Source: Dermacentor variabilis (taxonomy: Eukaryota; Arthropoda; Arachnida; Ixodida; Ixodidae). From it: a DNA stretch of 64,000 nucleotides. The position numbers and the translations under genes were made by a program. The notes below the pieces were generated by a model. The model saw only the letters and a program-made list of their open reading frames with translations, was not told the origin of the DNA and made no database searches. Below are positions 30,863 through 42,639 of the stretch, piece by piece. Positions within the stretch are counted from its first letter, which is position 1; every line of letters begins with the position of its first letter. The stretch lies in contig NC_134572.1 of the NCBI RefSeq assembly GCF_050947875.1, forward strand, positions 133,107,105 to 133,171,104, read 5' to 3'.

Positions 30863-30872
30863 GATGTCCAAG
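30863..30872. repeat. Target site duplication, left copy
   Basis: GATGTCCAAG here and at 32,374-32,383. The two copies bracket the twin-primed insertion exactly at the outer end of the (CCTT)n tail and the outer end of the inverted segment. Confidence 0.85.
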
Positions 30873-31059
30873 GAAGGAAGGAAAAAGTGGAGAAGGAAGG
30901 CAGGGAGGTTAACCAGTTTTGCCTAACCGGTTTGCTACCCTACACATGGGAGCGGGATGGGGGGGATGAAAGATGGGGAGAAGAGATAGAGGGCACATAA
31001 CACGGCACACACATCGTTGGTTACAGTCTGTCACTCTTGTGCGGTACGTGACACCACTG

Positions 31060-31425
31060 TCACAGCCGCTTGTCCAAGCCCGTATCCTTCATAAACCGAA
31101 GTAGTCCCTTCGTCGCCTTCAGCTGCGATGACTTCAGTCGGCGATATGTGAAAATGGTTGCAACTGACAATGGTCTATTGTCAAGGTGCGCTAGAACGGA
31201 CGCCATGGACTGTCTCTGAACATTATATTCAGGACAGTCGCACAGAATGTGTTCCAGCGTCTCCTCGCAAAGACAGGCATTGCAGAGAGCGTTGTCGGCC
31301 ATTCCAATGCGAAACGAGTAAGATTTCGTGAAGGCCACCCCTAGCCATAAGCGATAAAGCAGGGTGGCCTCACTTCGGCGGAGTCCGGTTGGCATACATA
31401 GATGCATCAAGGAGGGCAGGTCGTG
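31060..31425 (-). pseudogene. ORF2 C-terminal part with CCHC motif
   Basis: The frame reads MHLCMPTGLRRSEATLLYRL, then SFRIGMADNALCNACLCEET, LEHILCDCPEYNVQ and ends MKDTGLDKRL with a stop at 31,060. The cysteine-histidine cluster CNAC, H and C is the ORF2 C-terminal knuckle. The frame is intact from the junction to the stop, and 3' UTR follows down to the tail. Confidence 0.83.
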
Positions 31426-31432
31426 TTGATGA

Positions 31433-32373
31433 TTGCTGCGGATAGCACTATTGAGTCTCTACAACACCTCATGGCAGGAGGGAAATGTTCCTGACGAATG
31501 GAAAGTGAGCCGCCTGGTGCCAATCTTGAAGCAGGGCAAATCCCCGCTAGAGCTCACCTCTTACCGCCCGATAGCGTTGGCCAGCTGTGTAGGAAAGATT
31601 ATGGAACGGATGATCCTTGGCCGCCTGGAATGGTACCTTGAACACTACAAGATTTATCCGAGTTCCATGGCTGGCTTCCGACGTGACCGCTCTTCCATCG
31701 ACAATGTAGTTGATCTCGTTTCATATGTCCAGCACGAAAGGTCTCGTAAACGTTTATCTGCAGCTTTATTCCTAGATGTGAAAGGGGCATACGATAACGT
31801 ATTACATGAGGCTATTCTCGACGCTCTTGTGACGGTTGGCTTAGGTGGTCGAGTATTTTTATGGATTGCAAGTTACCTATCTGCAAGATCATTCTATGTA
31901 TTAACTGACGATGGGCCAACTACGCGACGCTGTACCAGCAAGGGCGTTCCTCAAGGCGGTGCTCTCAGCCCGACGCTATTCAACCTCGCTCTTATTGGGC
32001 TTGCTGAACACTTGCCAACTACCACCAAAATTTCAGTATACGCAGACGACATCTGTCTCTGGACTTCGGCAGTCACACGTCCTCAGATACGTGCACGGCT
32101 TCAGAGAGCGGCTACTTTGACAGCGAGCTACTTGTGTGAACAAGGTCTCAGCATATCGCCAGAAAAATGCGCCCTAGTGGCGTTTACTCGCAAACCAATG
32201 ACGCCTTATGTCATCTCAATCAATGGGCGGACCATTTCCTATGTCAGAACCTACAGATTTCTTGGCGTAATTATCGACCGAGACCTCTGTTGGAGCCCGC
32301 ACGTAGCTTACATGAAACGGCGCCTAACAGCAACCTCCCAGTTGTTTAAATACCTGACAGGAAAGACGTCCAA
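31433..32373 (+). pseudogene. RT segment, inverted by twin priming
   Basis: About 314 codons of RT without a stop: WKVSRLVPILKQGKSPLEL, YRPIALASCVGKIMERMIL, MAGFRRDRSSIDNVVDLV, ALFLDVKGAYDNV (motif A), GVPQGGALSPTLFNLALIG, ISVYADDICLW (YADD), GLSISPEKCALVAF and FLGVIIDRDLCWSPH. The best preserved RT in the window. It lacks the endonuclease before and RNase H after, and has no start codon of its own. The frame continues past 32,373 into flanking DNA only by chance. Confidence 0.9.
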
Positions 32374-32383
32374 GATGTCCAAG
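32374..32383. repeat. Target site duplication, right copy
   Basis: GATGTCCAAG, matching 30,863-30,872. The flank beyond it (ATTACTAGG) should be contiguous with the flank before the left copy in an empty allele. Confidence 0.85.
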
Positions 32384-32860
32384 ATTACTAGGTATGCGTC
32401 AAGCTTGACGAGCTGTTGCATCTGTCGGCAAACCTGTCGGGCATAGCGAAGCAAAATTATCGACAAGTTTTCCATCCATAGTGTCCACAGTATTTTTAAA
32501 GTCTCAGTAGCATCAATAATACAATCGGCAGTGATACGCCAGTTCGCCAACGTTTGCTATTAATGGCGCAATAGATAGTTTCGGAATTCTGGCGACATTG
32601 CCATATATTTTACGACGATTATTAGTAGCAGTTTTGTAACAGCTTTTTGTTAGGATCTAACTGGACAGTTAGACGCTTAACCTAAGGATGTGTCAGCCAG
32701 GCGTTCTGGTGGAGCGTACATCACATTTTGTTTCATCCCCTTCTGTCTGCTACTAGCTCCTGGAAAAACCATGAGACACCGTTCCTCATCCCGCCGTCTA
32801 ATGTGCAGCATCAGTTTCCTTGCGTGCTACATCGCGACGACATATCGCTCGCGCGTATCC
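32384..32860. other. Noncoding flank
   Basis: No protein-like ORF or repeat seen. Confidence 0.4.
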
Positions 32861-32864
32861 TTGA

Positions 32865-34645
32865 TCATAGTGTGCGAATATTCGAATTTCGATTACGAGT
32901 CGAATAGTGCCTTCTATATGATTCGTATTCGATTCGAGAATCCACTTCTCAAAGTTGTCACATATTCGTTATTTCGAATACATTAGCGTTAAGAACAGCT
33001 AGTTAGCTCGGCGCGGGAAAAGGAATGATGTAAGTGAGGACTGTTGCGAGTGGTTCCGCTGCGACATAGTTGAGGTTGTTACGTAGAGTCGCACTTTCCT
33101 GAGCGAACGCATGAGGGCACATAACTTCCGATCAATAGCTTCCAGTCATTCAGTAAGAATGGGTCCCTTCGAGGCAGTCTCTTATATGAATTAGGCGCGA
33201 TTTATTATTGCGCGAATCTCACCATGTTTGCATCCCTTTAAAATGATGCGCCGTGCGGTAGTGTCGCACTTCTTTAGCGAACTTCAAGACTGTACGTGCA
33301 TCGTTGAGCATGCTGTTCACGCGTTTCATTACTGTCATTGCCGTGGTGCCTCAGACAAATGAAAAGCAGTTATTTATAATTTACGACCTCCTCAGTTGGC
33401 CGGACCTCTAAAAGTTAAGAGGAAGTCTGGGGAACTCCTAGCTAACTAAGAGCAGTAAACAGCGCTAAACAGCAGGACGAAGAAATGGACGCAGACCCCA
33501 GCACTGTGGTCTGTGTCCCTCTCTTCGTCCTGTTGTTTAGCGCTGTTTACTGCTCGTAATGAATCAACCAGCCCAAATGCAGACTCCTATCTAAGTGGCA
33601 GGGAATGGCGAAAAGCTTTTCTCGACAACCACTGCACCGAATTTGATAAGGTCTGTTGTATTCAAAAGAAAAAAAAACAGGTAAAATGTAGTGATTGTGG
33701 GAAGCGGATGTTTAATTTGGCCGTCAGGTGTCTTTAGAAATGTTTATTGAAAGTTGCAAAATTGACAAGAAATCTTAATAAGTTTATAACTTTGTAACTT
33801 AACAATACAAAATGATATCACAGTTTTGTAACTTCCACCTAAAGCCGAATTCTCGTGGCTGCTGGAAATATAATTTTGATTGAAGCTATAGAATGTTTTA
33901 CAAAAATTCCCGAAATTAGTAACTTTCAAAATGATTGAAGCCCGAAGTTTGCAAATAGGTAATTCGTCAGGAAAAGGATATATCATAGTCCTCTAATGTA
34001 CACCTAAAGATACATGTAAATTGGACAAAAATGTTTTATTATACAACGCTTGAAAATATACCACTAATTTGTGAGTAGGACCTCTGCAAGGCCTTCGTAA
34101 ACATGGTAACAATTTCACGCAAGCTGTAAATTCATATGAATAGTTTCTCTGTATTAGATGCTCTAGCAGACTGCAGAATTACGATATATATTTTTGGTGC
34201 AGAGTTACGTACTTCTAAACTTTGTTCCTGCATATTTTCTTTGTAAGCTTTCCAAATTCGAAATTTTTTTGTAATGCATTTAATACCCTCAAACAAAATT
34301 ATCTTTCCATGGGTCATTAGAATTTGATTGTGTGTCTCCAATGCAAGAGATTTCGTTCAAATCGGCCCTGTGGTTTCCTTGTAAACGCACGTCTGCGTCC
34401 TACATTTATTTGAATAAGGAAAACGGAGCTGACCTCGAGCTAACGCTTAACGGTATTACAAGCATGTGCCTATATCAAAGTCAATTTATGCCTTATTTCT
34501 TTTCTTTAACAAAGGAACTCCACGCAAGCTTCATACCTTACGTAGAAAATATGTGATATTCGATTCGATATTTGGTAGTCATTATTTTTTCGAGTATTCG
34601 TATTCTATTCGAAAGCGTTGTTATTCGAACATCCCCTACTTTCTA
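32865..34645. mobile_element. Candidate nonautonomous element with TTCGAA-rich ends
   Basis: Both borders are built from TTCGAA-type words: GTGCGAATATTCGAATTTCG near 32,873 and, reading inwards from the other side, GGGATGTTCGAATAACAACG near 34,635. The interior (1.78 kb) has no coding sequence and includes a hairpin insertion at 33,450-33,555. Inverted similarity is short and imperfect, so this could also be two unrelated fragments. Confidence 0.3.
33450..33555. mobile_element. 106-bp foldback (hairpin) element
   Basis: GAGCAGTAAACAGCGCTAAA at the left pairs with TTTAGCGCTGTTTACTGCTC at the right, and GGACGAAGA with TCTTCGTCC further in, leaving a small loop near 33,505. Arm length is about 45 bp with few mismatches. 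No clear target duplication. Confidence 0.8.
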
Positions 34646-37600
34646 CGAATATGAAATTGACTTTCACCTGAACTACCACTATATCATGCATGCTTCCTAA
34701 CCGACCTGCAACAGTGCATTTGATGATTTCGGGAACGCCCGCAACCTTCATGCCTATAACGCCCCCAAATGTCCCAAATCGGTGCCGGTACTCCCATGAC
34801 GCCGGCACTCGCACAATAAACAAGTCGCAGCTGGGTTGCTTGCCTCTTGTTTTTCTTCAGGCGCCTGGCTTCGATTGAGCAGTTTACGAACTGAGCAAGA
34901 AAAGTTCATTACCGCGAGCTCCCAGCCTTAAAGGGCCAGACAACTGGCCAGAATGTATTGTGAGATGCTGACAGAATTTGAAATGACCATGATTTATAGT
35001 AGTATGATCCAGCATGGGTGTTCGCGATTTAAGTGGGAATTATAACTTTAAGTAGGCAAAGAAAATCTCAGAAGCCAGTAAGTGGAGCCACCTGGTGGCG
35101 AAGCCTTGGAAGTTCGAATGCAGTACTTGAGATTAATGTACGTAAGTCGTATACAGTCGTACGTAAGTCGTTATTAAGTACAACATGCTCATTGCTTAAA
35201 ATTGCAGTTCGTATATTATTTGGCCGTTTTGCTTTGCTATATGCGTATAACAAACTAAAGTAACGTGCAAGCTAACGAGTGACACAGCTTTCGTGGTAAC
35301 AGGCAGGGCTAGCTGTTTAATAGATCGTGGCGCACGTGAGGGCAGTTCGTACGCGCACGAGTTTGAAAGTTAGTACCCCGAGTTCTGTGGTCTCTGTAAG
35401 ATGCACAATGCCGTCAAGGAATTGTTCCGTGAATCTGTGGCAGCACCTAAATAATACCACTACTGGTATATCCTATCACTTAGCTTCGCTTGGCTAAGAA
35501 AAAAAAAAATACCTGGCGCATGCAGCCAGCAAAAGCATGACCTCCAAGGTCAGTTTGTCTTACTAGGGGAGAGCCATCGCTGGGGCGTAAATTCGGACAC
35601 CAAATATTACTGCAAAAATAATTCGACGCTTCATAAAGCATGAACCGTCGGAACGTCGGCTTGATAAACAAGATATTACATTCTTACAGCTAAACCCGCA
35701 CTTGTCGCCTGCTTCCCACCGATGCCGACGTATAATCGCTATCGCGCTCACCCATTGCTGTTCCCAGCATGTTTCTTGAGCCCGATTACAAACTCAGTGC
35801 AAATTGTAAAATTCTGATAAAGAATTTTCCACGACGTTTCCCGCGTTACCACTTTTACGAATGGACACAGACCAGTAAGCTTTCCGTCAAACTAAAAAAA
35901 AAAAAATATGGCAGCCATAAAAAGTGGTTGTCAATCCCTTTAATAAGGTTTCCGTGCAGTGTTTTCTCGTAATGCACGAAAATGCTTCCGTAAGTGTCCG
36001 TGCAGTAGTACAACGTGTATAAATGTATTATATGTGCAGATACTACAGATGCAGGTATAGATACCATGTGTACTTATGGAAGTAAGCGTTACGGTGATCT
36101 ACAGGCTTGTGTTCTTCCCAAAGTATATCGAACGTTTATAAATCCCGTACTTATTCGCTCTCGCGCTATCAACTTCATTCTTCTCGCTTTTTTCCTGCAG
36201 GTGGAGTATTTGTCTCTGGTCAGTCCACACGGTGAGTGGCCCAGTCGGGCGGTTGTCACAAATTAAATTCCCACACAAGAAGAAATTTTCTGGTAACGCT
36301 ACAATGCTTATAATGTCGACGACGATGATTGGACCAAATTCAAAAGGGTGGTATGATGTCTGACAGCTCGGAGAATTTCGGGGCCAGTGTAGATATCAAA
36401 AATTATGTTCAATCCATACAAAGAGGGGAGATAAAGAAGGGAGAAAAAGTAGGGAAGGGAGGGAGTGGTAAGCGGTTTGGTACCATGCAGTGGCGAAAAA
36501 AAGATAAAACGGCAAACAGCATATTGCATTAAATTTTGAGCTCGACGCTACACGTGATGGCTATCGTACGGTCAAATACAAAATTCTATCATTTCTCTTA
36601 CCGTCTATACGCACTACACATACATGTGATGAGTAGACATTATGCCCGCTCTCAGAAAAGGGCGGATACAAAAGGAGACTAAGTAGGAATATTAGGTTAT
36701 GCTATATTAGCAAATAACGTTTCTAGAACTCCGGTAAAGCCAGCGTTTTGTTTGTGGAGGCTCAATATAAGCACAGAAAACGCGCAAAAGAATGATAAGT
36801 ATGCTGGCAATGCTCCTCTTAAGTTCCCGCGTCAGCTTCCTGCGATGTTACCAGCCTGCCTTTCCTCCTTTCTAGTTTATGGTTGAACAATAAATAATGA
36901 ACACATTACTTTAAAAGTAACCAAAAGAGCTCAAAACGGGGAATTTTGAGACGTTTTACGCTGTACAGCAGCCCAAACGCAAGAAAATAAGTTGAAATTG
37001 GTGATACCAGACTGCCCCACGGTCCAACCGTTGCTACGGTTGGGCCGCTAAATTTTAGAAAGGGTAAACTTCGCCTTCATTTTTCCTTTTAATAAACAAC
37101 GTCCTCGCCGACGCAGGAAAAAGTTATGAAAGTTACTTAGTTATAAAAGAATATTTCGTCACCTTGAGCTTACTGTGTCATGGTAATCATTTACGTAATG
37201 GGGGTGGGTACCTACCCTTGTGACTTACCCGATACTTTCCTTACCGGAGCACTCACATAATTTTTATTTATTTATTTATTTATTTATTCGTCAAATGAAG
37301 GTCCCGCATGGACCTCGAAACCCGAGGGAAATATAATGGCAAGCCTCAAACCGCCGTAAATAATTCACTATGACAACCTTGCGTTGAATTGATTTTGATT
37401 TCTTTTCTCAGCAGGTGTATGCGCGGAGACGTCATCACGCAGAAAGTGATCATGTTATAGCACGGTATGCGGACGTTGTGACACTCGCTACGGCTCCCTC
37501 GGTCGTCCGCTTCAGTCTAAGTTGTTGTGCGGCCCACTGATGGCACCATAACAAATCAGCAAGCGAGCTGGAGCGAGTCGCAAAACGGCGCGATGTCCTG

Positions 37601-37890
37601 CTCCCACGTGACCACCTTCCCAGCTTCCTGATACCAGGATACGTACACACACTCGACAACGAAACCAAACGGGGCTCGTACAAAAGCTATAATGGTACAC
37701 AATTCACGGTCCCCTGGGGCTAATCTGTATGTTCTATATGGTTTCGTTGGGTACCGTTGCAGTCTTTGGGACCTTCGTCTGTGTATTATACGTAAATTGT
37801 TCCCGTTGCGTTTACGAATATAAAATTGCGGTCCAAGACCTCATGTAACGTAATGAACAAAGTTAAAAAATTGCATTTCAGCGCTGCTTT
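34646..37890. other. Noncoding region
   Basis: Nothing coding is supported. A (TTTA)n tract lies at 37,262-37,287. A weak minus-strand reading near 34,700 (GRLGSMHD) recalls a Harbinger-type transposase motif, too short to call. Confidence 0.4.
37262..37287. repeat. (TTTA)n microsatellite
   Basis: Six to seven TTTA units followed by unique sequence. Confidence 0.9.
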
Positions 37891-38340
37891 AAAGGGACAC
37901 TAAAAAGAAAAATACGTTGAACTATATCATCCAACGCCACTGTGAGAGTACGCTTGCCGTAAGCCATAACAGACGTAAAAAAAAAAAAGAGGAAGAAAGT
38001 TGGCGACGCCACCTTCAAGTTCCCACATCAGTTTACGGTGACGTCATGTATTTCTAAGGCGTTTGCTCAGGCCTCGGTATAGCTTTATCGGAAAAGATTA
38101 AATTTTTTGTTGGTATTTTAAAGGAGCCAAAGATTGAACTAATCAAGTTTCCGAAACTTTGCTGCACCGCAACGACCTAATTAATAAATACAAGGAGGTA
38201 TACTTTGATATCATTGACGTCACAATGACGTACAGACGATAAAGAGAAATTAAAAATGAAAGCTTAGCCTTCGTATATCTTTTCATGATTTCTCTTTCGT
38301 GCCTCTTTATAAAAAATAAACAAAGGAATACCGTAAGCTG
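37888..38340. repeat. Candidate short interspersed repeat
   Basis: It starts TTTAAAGGGACACTAAAAAG, a sequence I associate from memory with abundant short repeats in tick genomes. A similar word (CTTAAAGGGCCAGAC) occurs at 34,930. Noncoding, with an internal A-run at 37,977-37,988. The right edge is a guess. Confidence 0.35.
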
Positions 38341-38506
38341 TAATGTCAAATGTATTATTCTCGTCTCAACTCTATGGCGTTCATTTTCGTCTGAACTGCT
38401 TCACGTACATCTTCCTCTCAGCCGTTTCATGTGCAACTGTTCTTCAATCACTTAAATGCGTAACATTGTAAAGCTTTGGCCCTGATCATCATTTAGCTGT
38501 GTTTAT

Positions 38507-38577
38507 TGTAATCGTGTTGTTTCGTGTTGTTGTAATCGTGTTGTTTGTCGTAATCGTGTTTGTTGTAATCGTGGGAC
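38507..38577. repeat. Short tandem repeat, GTAATCGTGTTGTTT type
   Basis: Variants of TGTAATCGTGTTGTTT and TCGTAATCGTGTTTG follow each other about four times with unequal spacing. Confidence 0.75.
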
Positions 38578-38784
38578 ACTTTCATGAACATTCATAGCTT
38601 CAAATGGTTTATTGATGAATACATGCGCTCTTGGTAAATGTGTTGCGATATGTATTGGCAAGTTTATTGCGACTGACATCAATAAAGAAACTGTAATACA
38701 TTGGAGGACATCCTTGGCCTCAACCTTCTCCAAGCGCATCAAGAACAGTTAGTGTTCGTTAGGTGCATATTTAAGTCGCTGACA

Positions 38785-38917
38785 GGTGTTGATTTAGAAG
38801 GCTCGACGCTAGCGTACTGAACGGGACGAGGCCGCCAAACCAAAAGTGAAGTCCTCATCTTCGTTCTCTTCCTCCGTTCCTTCTCCTCTTCTTCATGTGT
38901 ACGAATGCGCCGTTACA
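38785..38917 (-). repeat. Gypsy D 3' LTR, truncated
   Basis: Begins TGTAACGGCGCATTCG on the minus strand at 38,917. It aligns with 44,271-44,421 through GATTTAGAAGG, CGAGGCCG and CCAAAAGTGAAGTCCTC. Similarity is lost at 38,785, so the last part is missing. Confidence 0.65.
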
Positions 38918-38959
38918 TTGCTCTTCGCGCAGATGAAGTCCGCTGATCGAGTCAGGTAG

Positions 38960-40116
38960 CCTCACGCTGGGTGTATGGTTAGAGCTTGGCGATATGCGTT
39001 ACTTGAGTCTTGGCAGAACGGCAGCCGTTGGTGGTAGACGTGCTACCGTATAGTTCACTTTGCTGATGCGGTCGAGTATCACAAAAGGGCCATCATAGTG
39101 TGCCAAAAGCTTTGTGCACAGACCGCGCTTTGGTGCTGGGGTCCACAGCGAGACCGAGTCACCAGCGGCATAGGTGGTGACGGCTGTCGTATCTTGCCTT
39201 TGATGTATCCTGCGAAGCTAGCGTGCATTGACGAGCAAGCCTACGAGCCTCTTCACCACGACAGTGTGTCAGATATAGAATGATGTTCAGTAGTCGAGAG
39301 AGGATGGTGTCTAGAGTACAACGAGGCGGGCATTCTTACAGAAGAAACAATGGGCTCTAGCAAGTCGTCTTGCTTCTCGCAGTGTTGAAAGTGTACGTCA
39401 TAAACGGTAGGATTTCATCCCAATTCCAATGACCCGACGCGACATACATTGCAAGCATGTCGGTAAGTGTTCGGTAGGCACGCTCGGTAAGTCCATTTGT
39501 TTGGGGACGGCATGGCGTCGAATGTCGGAAGGTTGAAGTGTTCAAGCCTATAGAGTAGCTCTTCCACAACATCTGCGGTGAACTGGCGCCCACCGTCGCT
39601 GACTATCGCTCGAGGCGGCCCATGCCAGACGGTGATGCAGTGAAGCAAGAAAAGAGATACCGCAGCCGCAGTGACGGGGGGGGGGGGGGGGGGGTGATTG
39701 CTGTCGTCTCGCAGTAACGGGTATGGTAGTGGATCGCGGAAAAGGGCACAGAGAGAGAGGGAGAGAAACTTCTATTGTTTAAAAGGATTTTCGTGCAGTG
39801 CCAATTTGCTCAAAGCTTTGTTCGGATGTTTATGACGCTGACATGTCGTGTAGCTGGCAACGTATTGTTCGATAGTCTGAAACATTCCTGGCCAATAAAA
39901 GCGGACTTTAGCCATGTACAGAGTCCGCACTGATCCCAAGGAGCCTAAAGTGGCGTCATCACCCGGGATACGTAGCACAGAAGAGCAGAGGCTTTCCGGA
40001 ACCACTAATAGTAAGGTTGCACCAGTTGTGGTGTCGGTTTTGTTTTCGTATATTGTGCCATTGAGAACAAAAAAAAACAGCGTGCTAGCGCATAATTTCA
40101 CGTCGCGGAAACGCAC
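38960..40116 (-). pseudogene. pol: Gypsy D integrase
   Basis: RVRFYWPG-type text FYWPGMFQTIEQYVASYTTCQ marks the zinc domain; one of its two cysteines is replaced by tyrosine, and the histidine pair is lost. The core shows HGPPRAIVSDGGRQFTADVV with an SDGG aspartate and, in another frame, CRPQTNGLTERAYRTLTDML with the catalytic glutamate, then NWDEILPFMTYTFNTA. Further down, GDSVSLWTPAPKRGLC and LAHYDGPFVILDRISKVNYT (near 39,050-39,160) are the C-terminal domain. A run of 19 G bases (39,676-39,694) interrupts the core. Confidence 0.82.
39676..39694. repeat. G19 homopolymer
   Basis: Nineteen consecutive G on the plus strand inside the integrase pseudogene. A second G19 is at 60,077. Both may be assembly-sensitive. 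Confidence 0.9.
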
Positions 40117-40149
40117 GGCCGAAGATTCGGGTCCTTCGGCCGCTCAGCC

Positions 40150-40515
40150 TTGAACGCATAGCTGTCGCGAAAAGCAGGTGCCTGGGAAGTATGGTAGTAG
40201 TCAAGGTTGTCAGCGTCGCAGTCCGTGGAACCAACTGACATCCTTGAAAGGGAATCAGCGTCAACATGGTGCCGGCCGGCCTTGTACGATACAGTAAACT
40301 CACTCTCTTGAAGTCTAAGGGCCCAGAGCGCAAGTTGGTCAGATATAAATCATGCAAGCTCACAAGCCAACAGAATGAGTGGTGGTCCGTGACAACTGTG
40401 AAGTGTCGGTCATACAAGCATGAACGAAACCTCCTAAGTGTAAAGATTACGGTAAGACATTCCTGTACGGTCACGATGTAATACGCTCTGGCTTGCTTAG
40501 TGAGCGGCTGGCTTA
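40150..40515 (-). pseudogene. pol: Gypsy D RNase H
   Basis: SQPLTKQARAYYIVTVQECL with the glutamate position, FRSCLYDRHFTVVTDHHSF with the TDHH motif and WLVSLHDLYLTNLRSGPLDF show the RNase H of gypsy pol. The N-terminal strand and its first aspartate are missing because a hairpin element and A-rich tract (40,516-40,640) adjoin it. Confidence 0.8.
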
Positions 40516-40547
40516 AGAAAAAAAAAAAAGACAACCATTCCACTCTG

Positions 40548-40640
40548 TGAAGATGGAATAGCAGCGAAATCTGACGACAGTCAAAGCACTCAAGCGAAAC
40601 GCAATGTTCTTTCGCTGCCATTCCATCTTCACACATTGTT
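40548..40640. mobile_element. Small hairpin element next to RNase H
   Basis: TGTGAAGATGGAATAGCAGC near 40,556 pairs with GCTGCCATTCCATCTTCACA near 40,614, with about 40 bases between. An A-run (40,517-40,529) borders it on one side. The word CCATTCCACTCTGTGAAG recurs at 47,165, so the sequence is an interspersed repeat. Confidence 0.7.
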
Positions 40641-40765
40641 TTTCTTGAGGTTCCTTGCACGTCCCGCACACCTGGAAGTACCTGTAGCGAACGGTCCCGA
40701 TTAGTCACGTCTCGTACATTTCCGATCCTCGTCAGGTCGTTCGCGAACCGCAGATGATCGCACAC

Positions 40766-41777
40766 TCTGCAGCTAAATCCGAAATGTTTATCCAGAAAGT
40801 TTCATCCGAACTTGGCATCCGCGCTTTTCAAGTCGTTCACTCGGTCCATACGGTACCTCTGCCGCCGTATTGCGCTGCCAGTATGGCGTCGTTGCTTGTT
40901 CGTAGGTGCCCAGGATCACGATTGTCGTTTTTGTTCAGCATCTCGGGAACGTTCTTCGTCGGTGGTCGTCTCGCACCGGCGCCGTTTATATTCTCGTTGC
41001 TCTTCCCTCCAGCGCTCCTCGTACGAATGTTGTTCTTCGGGTGCACGGACTAAACGTGTCCGCCCCATCGACAACGCAGCTGTTGAATGGCTCATATCCC
41101 CTTAATCAGTGGCCCATATCCCCTTCGACGCGACCTCATAATTACGACGACAGAAGGTGAGTGAATTCTACGCTGGAATGAGCGGCAATGGAGCCAGCTT
41201 GGACACTTTCTGTACTATCACCAGATTTGGCTCACACGATGATTTTTAGAGCGAAGCTCATTGGCGTCCATTCCCGCATTTCGCGTCGCCGTCGGCCTCG
41301 CCGTAACCAAGGTCATCATCCGCGAGCTGCTCTAGCTGCACGCACTCCTGCTGCCATCTCTCACGCGCGGCGCGAGTCTTGGCCTCCAAAGCCGGATCAC
41401 GTGTTGTCACCTATCTTCTCGCCCCCTTCCTCCGCGCAGAGCCGTTGAGGTGACTCTGGCCGCTACCGTCGACTCCGCCATCGGCGTCCCTTCTCCCGCG
41501 GTCGCGGCACTGCATGCCGCGATGCCGGCGGCGGGCGCTCCTTGCCGCGTCGCGCGTGATCCACGGCTCTCCGCTCCTCCGTTACCGCGTCGCAAGGCTG
41601 GCTGTACGGCTCTCAGCCGTGTCTCTCGCTTCCCCGTTTGCGAGGCGTGTTCCTCAATGGCATTTTTCGCCTCTGGCAGTGCTTGCGTCTTGATGTCCTT
41701 CGCCTCCACTCTTGCCCTATACCTCCCCCTACGTGGCACAGTGCCGCTGCGGTGACTCGAAAGACAGTTGTAGCGTT
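40766..41777. other. GC-rich noncoding repeat sequence within gypsy D
   Basis: No protein is supported. The text AGAGCGAAGCTCATTGGCG and TTTCTGTACTATCACCAG (near 41,210-41,270) resembles words at 47,620-47,650 (TTTCTGCACTATCACCACG), so it is likely a second nonautonomous repeat. It takes the place of gypsy RT. Confidence 0.45.
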
Positions 41778-42585
41778 TGTGGTGGTCTTCAGATCTCACA
41801 GGAGTACCGACCACCGCGGGTTTGAGCTTAGCGAGCCACAGGGCCGCGTCAGCCGTCAGCCTCTAGCGCCGCTGCGTACGAACTCAGGCCACAAGGGGCT
41901 ACCGAGTGACGCACGCAAGAACACAGTATTGCCCTAAGTTAGCGGAAACCGTTTACTGTATGCGAAGGCACCCGACACTGCACAAACGCCCGGTCCCGAG
42001 GCGGCGGGTAACCAAAGGGGCCCCGCACCAAGGGCGGAAAATACAGTCAGGGGCGCCTGTAACATATCGCTGCGAGAGCACAGGCTCAAGCTGGGACACG
42101 CCGCTAGGAAAAGTCCCGGCGGCTATGCTCCTTGCTCTCGCGATAACCAATGGGCCAACTCGCGAGAGCTCGGGCAATCTCCTTCGTCTTGGACCTCCGA
42201 TGAGTGCTGCTCGGCGTGGAACGACCTCGCGCGAGCACTAGGCACCCGTTCTTCGGCTTAGGGTCGGGACAGGATCAACACGAGGTACCCACTCCCCGTA
42301 CAGGCAAAGGCATCGTGCGTGAGCTCAGTCCTAGTCACAAAGGTGTCGGCAAACGAGAGGAAGCATGTAAGTGCCCGGCGCAGTACCAAGGGAGAAGAGA
42401 CATGGTGGCGCCACGAGAGTAGCCACCAGGGGCCGCATCGTGACATCTTAGCCCCGCCCTCAGCGCGAACCATCGTGAGTAGAGCGCCACCGCTGACAAC
42501 TGGTTCGGAGCGAGTGAGGCTTAGTGAAGGCAGAACAGATGAATGAGGCCGCCCTATGGCGCGACGAATACCCCAAATCCCCACA
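41778..42585 (-). mobile_element. 816-bp repeat family, copy B
   Basis: Inverted relative to copy A (2,665-3,480) and similar along its full length, for example GTGACTAGGACTGAGCTCAC in both, and CTCGCGCGAGGTCGT. Its ends are TGTGG and CCACA, an exact short inverted pair. Length 808 bp. A segment near 42,250 differs from A because A carries a small local duplication (GTGCCTAGTACTCGCGCGAG twice). Confidence 0.72.
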
Positions 42586-42639
42586 TCCTTTGTCCACATC
42601 CAAATCCCCACATCCTTTAGGCCCCGCACGAACCGGGGT

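Larger units (their letters stand above)
30873..32373 (-). mobile_element. Twin-primed non-LTR insertion (element B family)
   Basis: Sense strand is minus. The 3' part (31,425-30,873) has the ORF2 C terminus, 3' UTR and a CCTT-rich tail. It is joined at about 31,425-31,432 to an RT segment on the plus strand (31,433-32,373). The inner ends are the 5'-most points of each segment, and the outer end of the inverted segment is its 3'-most point. This is the layout left by twin priming. A 10-bp direct repeat, GATGTCCAAG, flanks the whole. Confidence 0.88.

Noticed and set aside
34605..34823. GRLGSMHD resembling a Harbinger transposase motif
   Set aside because: One short motif, no other conserved blocks nearby.
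39676..39694. G19 here and at 60,077 as a designed or shared signal
   Set aside because: Homopolymers of equal length in unrelated contexts; length may be a sequencing artefact.
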